Source: Desmodesmus armatus
Lineage: Eukaryota > Chlorophyta > Chlorophyceae > Sphaeropleales > Scenedesmaceae
NCBI GenBank assembly: GCA_007449985.2
Contig: VIIQ02000138.1
Span: 1 to 64,000, forward strand
Length of the DNA stretch: 64,000 nucleotides
Direction: 5' to 3'
The notes under the pieces were generated by a model. That model was not told the DNA's origin and did not search any database. It saw only the letters and a list, made by a program, of their open reading frames with translations. The position numbers were made by a program, and so were the translations under genes. Below are positions 1 to 9,390 of this stretch, piece by piece (the stretch's first letter is position 1; the number at the start of each line of letters is the position of its first letter).

Positions 1-204
1 TCTCAGTCTTAGAGCACCTACGTAGCTCAACAAACAAGGGCATAGGATCAAGCCCTTCGAGGAATTCCACTGCCGCGCACCTCCTGCATGTCAAAGTAGT
101 CTGGTTTGAGTTTGAGCCAGTTGCCACTCCTGTCATCAGCCTTCCAGGGGGAGTCCAGCTGCTTGGCAACCATGCCCTCCTCCTAGTGCCAGCAGCAGCA
201 GCAG

Positions 205-236
<32 letters not shown>

Positions 237-3200
237 TGGTTTGCACTATTCAAAGGCCAGCCAACATTGCAACATATTCTGTCACACTGAAGACATCAGC
301 ACTTGCCAATTACTTCTCTCCTCGCGTCCCCAGTGAGCCAGCCTGCTGCCCTCCCAACCACCCCCTCAACGGGGGGCCCACTCACCCCCCCCCCCCCCCC
401 CCCCCCCGCGCCCTGCCCCCTCCCTACCCCCCCACAATGACCAAATGATCTGGGCATGGCACCCCTGGCAGCCCCCCCCCCCCCCCCCCGCATGGGCGTC
501 CCCATGAGCCAGCCTGCTGCCCCTCCCAACCACCCCCTCAACGGGGGCCCACTCACCCCCCCCCCCCCCCGCCGCCCTGCCCCCCTCCCTACCCCCCAAC
601 AATGACCAAATGATCTGGGCATGGCACCCCTGCAGCCCCCCCCCCCCCCCCCCCCCCCGCATGGGCGTCCCCAGTGAGCCAGCTGCTGCCCTCCCAACCA
701 CCCCCTCAACGGGGGGGCCCACTCACCCTCCCCCCCCCCCCCCCCCCCCCGCCGCCCTGCCCCTCCCTACCCCCCAACAATGACCAAATGATCTGGCATG
801 GCACCCCTGGCAGCCCCCCCCCCCCCCCCCCCCCCCCCGCATGGGCGTCCCCAGTGAGCCAGCCTGCTGCCCTCCCAACCACCCCCTCAACGGGGGGCGC
901 ACTCCCCCCCCCCCCCCCCCCGCCGCCCTGCCCCCTCCCTACCCCCCAACAATGACCAAAGGATCTGGGCATGGCACCCCTGCAGCCCCCCCCCCCCCCC
1001 CCCCCCCCCCGCATGGGCGTCCCCAGTGAGCCAGCCTGCTGCCCTCCCAACCACCCCCTCAACGGGGGGCGCACTCCCCCCCCCCCCCCCCCCCCGCCGC
1101 CCTGCCCCCTCCCTACCCCCCAACAATGACCAAAGGATCTGGGCATGGCACCCCTGGCAGCCCCCCCCCCCCCCCCCCCCCCCCCGCATGGGCGTCCCCA
1201 GTGAGCCAGCCTGCTGCCCTCCCAACCACCCCCTCAACGGGGGCCCACTCACCCCCCCCCCCCCCCCGCCGCCCTGCCCCCTCCCTACCCCCCAACAATG
1301 ACCAAAGATCTGGCATGGCACCCCTGGCAGCCCCCCCCCCCCCCTGCATGGGTTCACCACTGTTGCCCCCTGCCCTCTGCCCCCCCCCCCCCACACTCCT
1401 TCCTCTCCCTTGCTGCAGCTCCCTCCCAGAAAAAAACTGTTTTGAGTCAGTGACCTAATCATGACTGAGCCAGCTCCATCATGTCAGCCAGGTCTCACGC
1501 TGTTTCACGAGTACTCCAATCCAAGGCATCAATGTTTCAACCTTCACTGGCCTAGACGCACTCCCCCCCCCCTCCCCCCCCAAAAAGTCCGTCCAGTTGT
1601 CTCACACACCCATGAGTGTGATCACCCACACCCAAACAGCATCGCATGCATGCTGCATGCCCTATGCTTGCACGCCTCAGCTCACCCCCCGTGTGTTGGC
1701 CAGCTCCATCATGTCTGACAGGTCCTGCTGAGTGCTGCCCAACCGTGAGAAGATGAGGGCGGGGACTGCGGGGCAGCTGCTGGACGCTGCACCTGACAGA
1801 CCACCGTTGTTGTTGTTGCCACCCTCGGGCACAGAGGTGACAGCACCTGCAAATTTAAGGGCAGGAAGGAGAGGCAGCATAGAGAGGGGGTCGGGCCACA
1901 TCAATGCAAGCACCCCTGGGCAAGTACATCCGTCCACTTACATGTGCACACGCATGTGCGTACCAAGTTGGTGTGCAAGCAAACAACCCCCAGTCTCCTC
2001 ACTGCCACAACGGGGCCCAGCCCCCACCTCTTCCTAAGAGTCCCCCCCCCTACCTGAGAGTTCCCCCCCTACCTGAGAGTTCCCCCCCTACCTGAGAGTT
2101 CCCCCCCTACCTGAGAGTTCCCCCCCTACCTGAGAGTCCCCCCCCCTACCTGCTACAGGGCCACAGGTAGGTCAGGCAGCAGTGTGACAATGCGCCCTCG
2201 TATGCAGCCACCCTCATGCCCCAACAACACCCCAGCATAGGTATCAGCAGGCAGGCACTTCACAGCAGCAGCAAGCTAAGGCTGTGGATATCATGCACGC
2301 CAAGAAACCCCCCTTCCCCAATACACGCACCCAGCTCTTCCCTCACACCCCCCTCCTCCGGGCTTACCAGCAATTGGCAGGGCCACAGGTACGTCCGGCA
2401 AAAGGGTGACAATACGCCCCCGTATGCAGCCACCCTCGGGCCCAAGCAACACTCCAGCAGAGGTATCAGCAGGGAGACACTTCATAGCAGGCCAGCTAGC
2501 TAAGGCTGTGGATAACCTTGCTCATCAACAGCCCCCCTCTCAGCACTTCCAACAGAGTCCCCCCCCCCCCCAAAAAGGGGCCTCCTCACCTGCAACCGGG
2601 AGTGCCACAGGTATATCGGGCAGCAGTGTGACAATCCGCCCCCGTATGCAGCCACCCTCGGGCCCAAGTAGCACCCCAGCAGAGGTATCGGCAGGGAGGC
2701 ACTTCACTGCAGCAGCCAGCCGCTGCTGCCTCACACGCAGCGGTAGGTTGATGAGAGACTGGTGGTCGCCGTACAGGATGTCAAAGGCGACATACACCAA
2801 CTGCAGATGCAGTGAATGACATATGGACACACAGATACAGAGGTTGGGTGTGGGCATCACTCAGCTGTCACGGGACACGGAATCACCGCAGGTGTTTTCA
2901 TACACACTCAAAGACGCGTACTATGGGTTGCAAGGAGTGCTACACAGCAGCCGCTGCTGCCTCACACGCAGGGGTGGGTTGAAGAGAGACTGGTGGTCGT
3001 TTTACAAGATGTCAAAGGGAACATATGCCAGCTGTGCAAGCAGCAGCACCCCACGCACACATACAAGGGGTCCAAAGTTGGGGTGGACAAATGAAAAGAG
3101 CGCCAGCTGCATGCACAACCACACAGAACACCCCCCCCTCCCCCGCACCTCCAGGTCTCCTGCGGTGGGGTGCAGGTAGTCAGGGTCTGATGAGCCCAGG

Positions 3201-5325
3201 ATGGGACCAGACTGAGCCCAATTGTCAGTCATCAACACAACCTGCAAACATGCATGGGAATAACTCAACCAACTTGAACCACCCCGCTGAGCCAGTTCTA
3301 TGTCAGCGCATTCTGGTATATACACCCGCTGGGGGAACCCTGAGTCGGTGAGCTCACCCTCACAGCACTAGCAAAGCATTGCAAACCCATCCATTCCCCC
3401 AAAACCCTTCCGATTGACTCCCCATGCTGACCTTGTCGGCTGCCCTGCCCTTCATTGGCTGCATTGACGGTGTGGTGCCCCCCCCCCCTCACCAACACGC
3501 CTTAGCTACAGATGCATGTGCGCGCATGCGTCTGAGCTACCCCACAACCGCTGTCCCCCCCCCCTTCCCTACCTCGTCTGCTGCCCCCCCCCCCCCCCCC
3601 CCCCGCCACACATGCACACAAACATGCATGCATCCACGCATACGTCTGTGCGATTCTACCCTCCCTGCCCGCACCCCCTCACCTCGCCTGCCGCCCTGCC
3701 CTCGTTTGCCGCGTTCATTGTGCTGCGCAGCCCCCCAAAGGACTCAAACACCCCGCGCGTCTTGTTCCACACGATCAGCTCCCCATCAAGCACAATTTGG
3801 GAGGAGGGGACCTGCAGGCAGTGACAGTGACAGTGACAGTGACAGTGACAGTGACAGTGACAGTGACAGTGACAGTGACAGTGACAGTGACAGTGACAGT
3901 GACAGTGTCAAGTGGATATGGTGCGTCTGGCATTGTGGTGACAACACAGTTGTCTCTTGCGCACTGACTCAGTGTTGGTGGGGCAAAGTGATGTGGCACA
4001 GATCTCCAGCAGGAGATGCTGCACTGCAGTGTCATACCAAGGCAGACTTGACGTGACTAACTCTAGCCATTCATAGTTGGATGATGCTGAAGCTGAGTCA
4101 CGATCACAAGTTCAGCCGTTGACCCTGGTCTGCAACAGGACTACACACATATAGGCCAGCAGATCTGCCAACATATCTGTCGACAAATCTGCCAACAAAT
4201 CTGCCAACAGATTGGCAGCAAATCTTCACACGCCCATTTCAACGTCCAACAGCGGGCAGCACAGCCGTACCTGTGTGTGCAGCACTCTGTCAAAGACGTT
4301 GTATGAAGTGAGCTCCCCATGCTCCCTGCCCCTCCTGCTGAAGTAAACACACCCTGGGGGGTCTTGTGCAGCTGCAGGGGCACAGGCAGAGACAGCAGCA
4401 GTGGATGTTGCAGCAGCAGCAGCAGCAGTGCCAGCATCACTACTCCCGCACCTCTCACCCCCACTTTCAAACCCTTCCCCATCCGGATTGTGTTGCAGGA
4501 GATCACTGACCAGTGTTGACCAACCTGCAGTCTGTTTCCATCAAACTTGACCTCAACCGTGAAGGTCAGTCCCTTCATTCCTTGTGCATTGCCTCCACTG
4601 TGTTGACACGCATGCAGCGCTGAGCCATCACACAACGGCCAGGCTCAATGTCCTGCAGCAGCAGCAGCAGCAGGGTTTAACGTCATCTATACAAACCCTT
4701 GTCGGGAGAGGCGGGGCTTCTCAATATCTGACCAGGCTCATTTGGTATGTGGAACCTCAGAACTTCAAATTCGGCAGCGCCGCCCCCCCCCCCCCCCCAC
4801 ACACACACCCATCAACCCTCCCTCCCTTCCCCCCCTCCCCAACTCCCCTCCAGCCTGCCACCCACCATGCGAGGCTCTCGTGTGTTGGGGTCCGCCAGTT
4901 TTGTGCAGACGTACTGCAGGTCTGTGGTCATCTGAAACAGGTACAGGGCGTCGGGGTGGAACGCATCCAACAAACGCTTCTGGGACAGACCAATCTGCAG
5001 CACCGCATTCACAACACACACAGTGCAGCAGTATCACTGCAGGATTTGAGACCTACCCATCAATACGATCCCTGTACACACCGCTGCCAGGTATTCAAAT
5101 CCCTGTCTCGATGTCCTTGAAGATGAACCTGACAAGGCGCTTCGTCTGTGGCCGACCAGTTGCTGCCACAACCACCACCAATGCCAGCCCTCCACCCCCC
5201 CCCCCCCCCCGCCACCACACATACACGACCCAGGGTTGCGTTCGCACCGCACCTAAATGTCGTTGAGGACGATCTCGACCTCACTCCTGCACCCACCGTA
5301 ACGCGGATGTTTGTAAGCGCACCTC

Positions 5326-5378
<53 letters not shown>

Positions 5379-7758
5379 ATTGGGGCCATAGCGACAAGAC
5401 CGTCATACCGCCAAACCTTCATGTCCTTAAAAATGAACCTGACGAGCGACTTCATCTGTGACCAACCAGTTGCTGTCCCACCACCACCAATGGCAGCCCT
5501 CCACCCCGCCCCTCTCATACCCCCCCCCCCCCGGCCCCGTCCCTGCCACCACACATTCAAGACCCTGGGTTACAGTCCAACCGCACCTTTATGTCCTTGA
5601 GTATGATCCTCACCAGCCACTTCATCTGTCGTGAGCTGCAGCGACCCATCAACTCACGAAACACTGACACCTACAGGAGGTGGGGCAGAGGAAGGGGGGG
5701 GGGGGGGACAGGACAAGCAAGGGCAACGGGAAAGGCTCCTTTTAGTAGTGACAAGGACAGGAAAGAAAGTGCAGACAGTCTGTTTACCTTTCTGCCGTCT
5801 TTGCACAGTGAACCCAAACACTTCCTGCACGTTTCAGCCACCCCTGTCTGCCCAACACTGTCACACCTGCCAATTCCAACTGCCCGTCCCCAAACGCCGC
5901 TGCAGAGGTTACATCATCACCAATCACACTCATGATGTGGTGGAACACATGCAACACATGTGCGATTATCATTGCGGTAACCTCTCCCCCCCCCCCCCCC
6001 TGCCCAAGTAACTGTGTATTGTTTGTGTTATGTTATGTTATCCCTCGTGGTGTAGTGGTTAAGCATGCCTGTCTTAGTGTCGGGAGACCTGGGTTCGAAT
6101 CCCAGCGAGGGAGCCCCACCCCGGGGCTTATCAGGTACCGGAATTGACGTACTTGTGCGGGTGATCTCAATCGCCCACTCGAATGCGAAGAGGAAGGGTG
6201 CTAATATATGTGAAAGCCCCCATGAGCAGATCTGCTCGCTGGCCAGTGCCGGGGAAGAGGGTTAACCCCCTGCAATATTGGTATATATTATGTTGTCTTG
6301 CCCATCTCCTGCTGCTGCCCCCCCCCCCCCCCCAAAAGTGGACACACCTGTGTCTTCTTTGTGTTTCCCTGTCCGTCTCCTGCTGCTGCTGCCAGTCTGT
6401 CCAGCAGTCCATTCACCTCACCAACACTGATGCGGCTGCGGGTGGGGTCATCAGGGGCTAGGCAAGACCTGCGCAGGACGTACTGCAAAGAGGGGGGGGG
6501 AACGGGGGAGACACAGTACAGCACAAGCACGTGTGCAACAGGACAGCACGGGAATGTGCGAGACTTGGCGGGGGGAGGGGGAGACAAGTGCAGCCGCAGC
6601 AGTGCACGTGAAGCACAGAGTACACAAGCACATGCTGCTTGGCACCCATGCTTTCTTTGCATGAGATGTACGGCGCTTTTCGGCTTTGTAACTCTTATCC
6701 TTCCATGTGTTTTGCACACGATACTCAAGCATATGTACCCCACACTTCCAGCACCACCTGCTCCACCACATCCAGTATCTGTGTGCCTGCTTCATCCACA
6801 CATTGTGTATTGTGGGGGAGTCCTCCCCCCCCCCCCCCCAGTACACACGTGATATACCCAAGCATATGCACATCCCACTTTCAGCCCCCACCTGCTCCAC
6901 CACCTCAGGAAAGTTGCCTGCATTCCGCACACCAGCCTGCCGCCTGCAAGCAGCAGCAGCAGCAGCAGCAGTAAGCGGCAGTGTTCAGACCAATCAGCAG
7001 CTCAGGTGTGCTGACAGCTATGGCCTATAACACCAACTTCAGAACAAAAACACCCCCAAAAACACTCCCCAGACAAACAAAAACACCCCCCTTCATTGAA
7101 TGAAAGGACCCCGCCCGAGCGCTCTCCCCCTTGGGGCTCAAGTTCAATTTGGCCACCCTCCTGCACCATGTCCTCACCAATTCCCACCACACACTGCATG
7201 ACAAAACAGTTGCACACCTTCTTTCTGACCCCACACAACCATCCCTACCACCCCCCCCTGTCCCCGCCCCCCAGTTGATGGCCCTTTTAGCCTGGAGGTC
7301 TCCCTGCTAAGCCCTGCTGCATGCACCTCGCCCTCTCCCCTGTGTATGCGCCCAGTCACACTTCCTCCAGCGCCCCCCCCCCCCAGTATGCCTTTTTGTC
7401 CCAGTCTCCCGCACCCCCCCCCCCCCCCCCGTCCATGCCCCTCCATGCACGTAACTCACCACTTGTTAGCCCTCCTGGCCTCAAAGTTCTCCCTGCTGAG
7501 CCCTGTTGCACTCCACCCTCGCTCACCCCACGGCCCCCATCTTACGCCCCAGATTCCATCAAACACCACCATGCCCCCCCCTCACCCTTCACCTACTCAC
7601 CAGCCTATGGCCCTCCTTGCCTGGGGGTTCTCCATGCTGAGCCTTGCTGCATCCACCTCTCCTGCCCCCAGCTGATGCGGCGATCCCTCCAGGCTGCCCC
7701 CCCCCCCCACACGCACACAAGAGATGCCCTCCAACATCAAATTCCTTCGGCACCCCCC

Positions 7759-7789
<31 letters not shown>

Positions 7790-8121
7790 ACACACACTGC
7801 CTTTCACCCTGCGCACCAGTTTATGGCCCTCCTGGCCATTCGGGGCTCTCCCTGCTGAGCCCTGCTGCATCCACCCCGCTCCACCAGCTTACCTGCCCCT
7901 AACGCAATCCCCTCGAGACTTCACACCCCCCCCCCTTATATGCCCTCCAATCCCACTGCCTCCCCCCCCCCCTCTTGCTTCCCGCCTTCCTTCCCCACCC
8001 ACCAGTTTATGACCCTCCTTGCCTCAGGGTTTTCCCTGCTGAGTCCTGCTGCGTCAACCAACACCTTGGCCAGGCTATCCTGCTTCAGGCTGTAGTTGCC
8101 GCGCTGATTGTCATCCTGGAC

Positions 8122-8159
<38 letters not shown>

Positions 8160-8748
8160 CACACTTAGCGGCCCACACGTGAGCTTTCAAGTATCTTGTT
8201 GCAGTCACTGCTGCCCTTGCAACATGTGTGTAGGCCTTGCCGCCTCTAACCTCGCTCACAAAGACACACATGCCCACCCACTGCTGATGTGATACTGTCC
8301 CTTGCACGTTGCCTCTTGCAGCTGCTGCTGAAACGGGTGGAGGGTATGGATGCGTGTTCAGGGGGCCAGGATGGCGGGGGGGGGGGGGGGGGCTCTTTGA
8401 GCTGTGCGGGCTGGGGGGGGGGGGGGGCAAGACAGGCTGCTTAGCATCTGCTGCTGGGGCGGTTGGAGGGTGTGGGTGGGTGTGCGGGGGGGGGGGGGGT
8501 GCGGGGGGGGGGGGGGGCTCTGTGCGGGGATGGGAGGGGCAGGGGGCTGGAGGGCCAGACATGCTGCTTACCGGTGAGAGCAGCAGCCTGAAGATCTGGA
8601 AGATATCTGGGGTGCACCTTGGCACACACATCTGCATGAACTGCTGCAGATACTTGTCCTTCTGGCCCGAAGGCACTTCTGACATCTTCTGCATAAACCT
8701 GACCACTGACTCAAACGGCACATCTCCACAGCAGCTGTATTTGCTCAT
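1..8748 (-). CDS. LIG4: DNA ligase IV, 5' part (C-terminus off the left edge)
   Basis: ATP-dependent ligase that seals double-strand breaks in non-homologous end joining with XRCC4 in the nucleus. Twelve exons can be chained: 8748-8572, 8115-8003, 6943-6892, 6482-6348, 5670-5587, 4994-4866, 4652-4525, 4371-4271, 3811-3683, 2800-2590, 1846-1686, 182-81. All have GT/AG borders and agreeing phases, about 508 residues. Landmarks: N-terminal domain segments NAGNFPEVVEQ and GEVNGLLDRLAA; QMKWLVRIILKDIK; FHPDALYLFQ; motif I as EVKFDGNR; motif III as IVLDGELIVWN; YVAFDILYGD; motif IV as EGMVAKQL; motif V as NWLKLKPDY. The order and spacing match plant LIG4. Exons 7 and 8 are each one base short, so the raw frame breaks near 4583-4590 and within the C6 run near 4355-4360. 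The OB-fold and BRCT repeats must lie left of position 1. Its introns carry many decayed exon copies. Confidence 0.88.
300..1345. repeat. Minisatellite of about 174 bp, six copies, with long poly-C runs
   Basis: The marker 'agcctgctgccctcccaac' recurs near 338, 512, 677, 860, 1034 and 1208, giving a period of 168-180 bp. Each unit has two poly-C tracts of varying length, a 'caatgaccaaa' block and a 'gcatgggcgtcccc' block. The array fills the LIG4 intron between exons 12 and 11. Read on the gene's sense strand, most units contain GGGTGAGTGGG, a good 5' splice-site match. Long open frames across the array are compositional artefacts. Confidence 0.9.
1450..1500 (-). repeat. Decayed copy of the LIG4 exon 11 tail
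   Basis: On the minus strand this reads DLADMMELAQS, matching DLSDMMELANT at the 3' end of LIG4 exon 11 (about 1690-1725). It lies about 230 bp further into the following intron and runs into a stop codon. It is one of several duplicated exon ends in this gene. Confidence 0.7.
2035..2155. repeat. 20-bp minisatellite, about six units, each with a splice-donor-like core
   Basis: The unit 'cctgagagttcccccccta' repeats about six times with small changes in the C-run. On the LIG4 sense strand each unit is CTCTCAG followed by GTAGGGGGG, so it presents a CAG|GTAGGG donor match and an acceptor-like CAG. It directly follows the most distal decayed copy of the exon 10 tail, whose end reads GTAGCAG|GTAGGGGGG. 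The array may have grown from that junction. Confidence 0.85.
2150..2490 (-). repeat. Two extra copies of the LIG4 exon 10 tail
   Basis: The true exon 10 tail (2590-2715) encodes KCLPADTSAGVLLGPEGG and GRIVTLLPDIPVAL. Copies lie at about 2362-2490 (GRIVTLLPDVPVALPIAG, ending in a GTAAGC donor) and about 2150-2265 (KCLPADTYAGVLLGHEGG, ending VAL-stop then CAG|GTAGGG). Both are in intron 10, on the same strand and highly similar. Whether splicing ever uses them cannot be told from DNA alone. Confidence 0.9.
2930..3040 (-). repeat. Decayed copy of the LIG4 exon 10 head, with a stop codon
   Basis: On the minus strand it reads AYVPFDIL, then a TAA stop, then NDHQSLFNPPLRVRQQRLL. The true exon at 2800-2720 reads VYVAFDILYGDHQSL and LPLRVRQQRL. 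It lies about 240 bp upstream of the real exon within intron 9, so this copy covers the 5' half of the exon rather than its tail. The stop makes it unusable as a coding exon. Confidence 0.9.
3149..3241 (-). other. Candidate additional LIG4 exon, or exon-like intronic segment
   Basis: A 93-base open stretch on the minus strand is bounded by a GCAG acceptor and a GAG|GTGCGG donor. It begins and ends in phase 0, as do the flanking exons 9 and 10. It would add VVLMTDNWAQSGPILG and SDPDYLHPTAGDLE between the FG-LR/NAANEG region and YVAFDILYG. I recall no counterpart in plant LIG4, where those blocks are adjacent. It may be a lineage-specific insertion or spurious; RNA evidence would decide. Confidence 0.4.
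3425..3590 (-). repeat. Two decayed copies of the LIG4 exon 9 tail
   Basis: The exon 9 tail at 3732-3683 encodes MNAANEGRAAGE followed by its GTGAGG donor. Minus-strand copies at about 3475-3428 (VNAANEGQGS in one frame, KGRAADKV in another, so internally shifted) and about 3588-3569 (AADEV followed by a GTAGGG-type donor) lie in the downstream intron, separated by C-rich DNA. Confidence 0.75.
3819..3906. repeat. Hexanucleotide microsatellite (GTGACA)n
   Basis: About 14 perfect tandem copies of the hexamer cagtga end 8 bases before the acceptor side of LIG4 exon 9. On the gene's sense strand the tract reads (TGTCAC)n, a pyrimidine-rich sequence where the polypyrimidine tract would be expected. 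Confidence 0.97.
5100..5475 (-). repeat. Two decayed copies of LIG4 exon 5 flanking a C52 homopolymer
   Basis: Exon 5 (5670-5587) encodes QMKWLVRIILKDIK. Minus-strand copies read QMKSLVRFIFKDMK at about 5473-5417 and TKRLVRFIFKDIETG at about 5162-5106. Both lie in the downstream intron, about 170 and 480 bp from the true exon. Between them is an uninterrupted run of 52 C (5327-5378), which is 52 G on the sense strand. The copies resemble each other (both FIFKD) more than the exon, suggesting serial duplication. Confidence 0.9.
6041..6300 (+). mobile_element. tRNA-derived SINE in a LIG4 intron
   Basis: Positions 6041-6112 fold as a 72-nt tRNA-like cloverleaf. The 7-bp acceptor stem is TCCCTCG with CGAGGGA, the T-arm is a perfect CTGGG/CCCAG, and the anticodon stem has one T-T mismatch. 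RNA polymerase III boxes are visible: A as TGGTGTAGTGG (6048-6058) and B as GGTTCGAATCC (6092-6102). The head resembles tRNA-Asp but the anticodon loop is altered. About 180 bp of unrelated body follows, ending near an AT-rich ATATATTATG stretch. A short TTATGTT on both sides could be a target duplication but is too short to trust. It lies antisense to LIG4, between exons 5 and 4. Chlamydomonas carries comparable tRNA-derived SINEs; I cannot say whether this is the same family. Confidence 0.8.
6741..6785 (-). repeat. Decayed copy of the LIG4 exon 3 tail
   Basis: Minus-strand ILDVVEQVV copies the end of exon 3 (FPEVVEQ and its GTGGGG donor, 6920-6888). It lies about 130 bp downstream in the intron. 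The match is short but includes the donor and its flank. Confidence 0.6.
7272..7880 (-). repeat. Four decayed tandem copies of the LIG4 exon 2 tail
   Basis: The tail of exon 2 (about 8060-8003) encodes VDAAGLSRENPEARRVINW and then splices at CTG|GTGGGT. Copies start at about 7815, 7601, 7460 and 7272, spaced 141-214 bp. Examples: VDAARLSMENPQARRAIGW at 7601; frame-shifted or stop-containing versions at 7815, 7460 and 7272. All share the block complementary to CAGGGCTCAGCAGGGAGA. They are separated by poly-C and CA-rich DNA. Only the 8003-8115 copy is complete, with both splice sites, and in phase with exon 3. Confidence 0.9.
8121..8160. repeat. CAG trinucleotide tract
   Basis: About 12 CAG units immediately upstream (sense direction) of LIG4 exon 2, serving as part of its acceptor region (CTG-rich on the sense strand). 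Confidence 0.9.
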
Positions 8749-9390
8749 CGTGACTTTTGAGGGCTTCTGTTTTGCTTTGAAGAGGGTTTAAGCGGCTTGA
8801 TGCTGCGAAATTGGGGGCCACAGGGGTGTCTCACAGGGGTGCATTGGACCTCTGCTGCTGTTGAGGTGGGCCATCATGCAAAGCATGCCCACTGCGATGA
8901 AAGTGCTGATTGATGCGGTGGCGTATCATACACTCTCAATGGACTTTTGAAGGCTGCATATGAAGGTCCTGAGGCTGTCAATGGCGAAAGCAGGCACGCG
9001 ATCTACGCGATCAAGTTGGTTTGGTAAGGTCTCCATTTGGTTTGGTAAGGTCTGCCCCGACACGTCAGAACATGGCACAGGCACATTTCGAGCAGCCGCA
9101 AGTGCATGATCATGGAGTCTTTGACACGTCGGTCCAAGGTTGAGTCATGCTTACAAAGTTCAACAACAAGACAGACATGTCCGTGTTGTGAGATGTGTGA
9201 ATCATACAGGAGGATTGTAGACGTTTTTTTTGTACTCCAACACGCTCGGTGCCCCTATATCCGCCAGATGTATCTCATCAGTACCTGGAGCCTCAACTGT
9301 CAATTGGGGGTGTGCATCACATGTGCCTTGCTGATCTGAGCCTTCTGCATCTCTCACAGACCCACTGCTGCTCACTGCACGAACACCTTG
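8749..9390. promoter_or_regulatory. Divergent promoter region between LIG4 and the glycosyltransferase gene
   Basis: This is the only spacer between two start codons facing away from each other, about 640 bp. It is less repetitive and more A/T-rich than the flanks. It holds a direct repeat, 'tttggtttggtaaggtct', near 9013 and again near 9036. No TATA box or other motif can be assigned with confidence. The 5' ends of both transcripts are unknown, so parts may be untranslated exon. Confidence 0.45.

Noticed and set aside
236..1462. Overlapping open frames on both strands, rich in Pro or Gly
   Set aside because: They arise from poly-C/poly-G runs in a tandem repeat, have no conserved sequence and lie inside a LIG4 intron.
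2035..2155. CRISPR-like array
   Set aside because: Units are contiguous 20-mers without spacers, in a eukaryotic intron.
3775..4035. Poly-(Val-Thr) protein
   Set aside because: A reading frame through the (GTGACA)n microsatellite next to LIG4 exon 9.
6041..6112. Functional tRNA gene
   Set aside because: The cloverleaf folds but the anticodon arm has a mismatch and an unlikely loop for its Asp-like body, and a SINE body follows directly.
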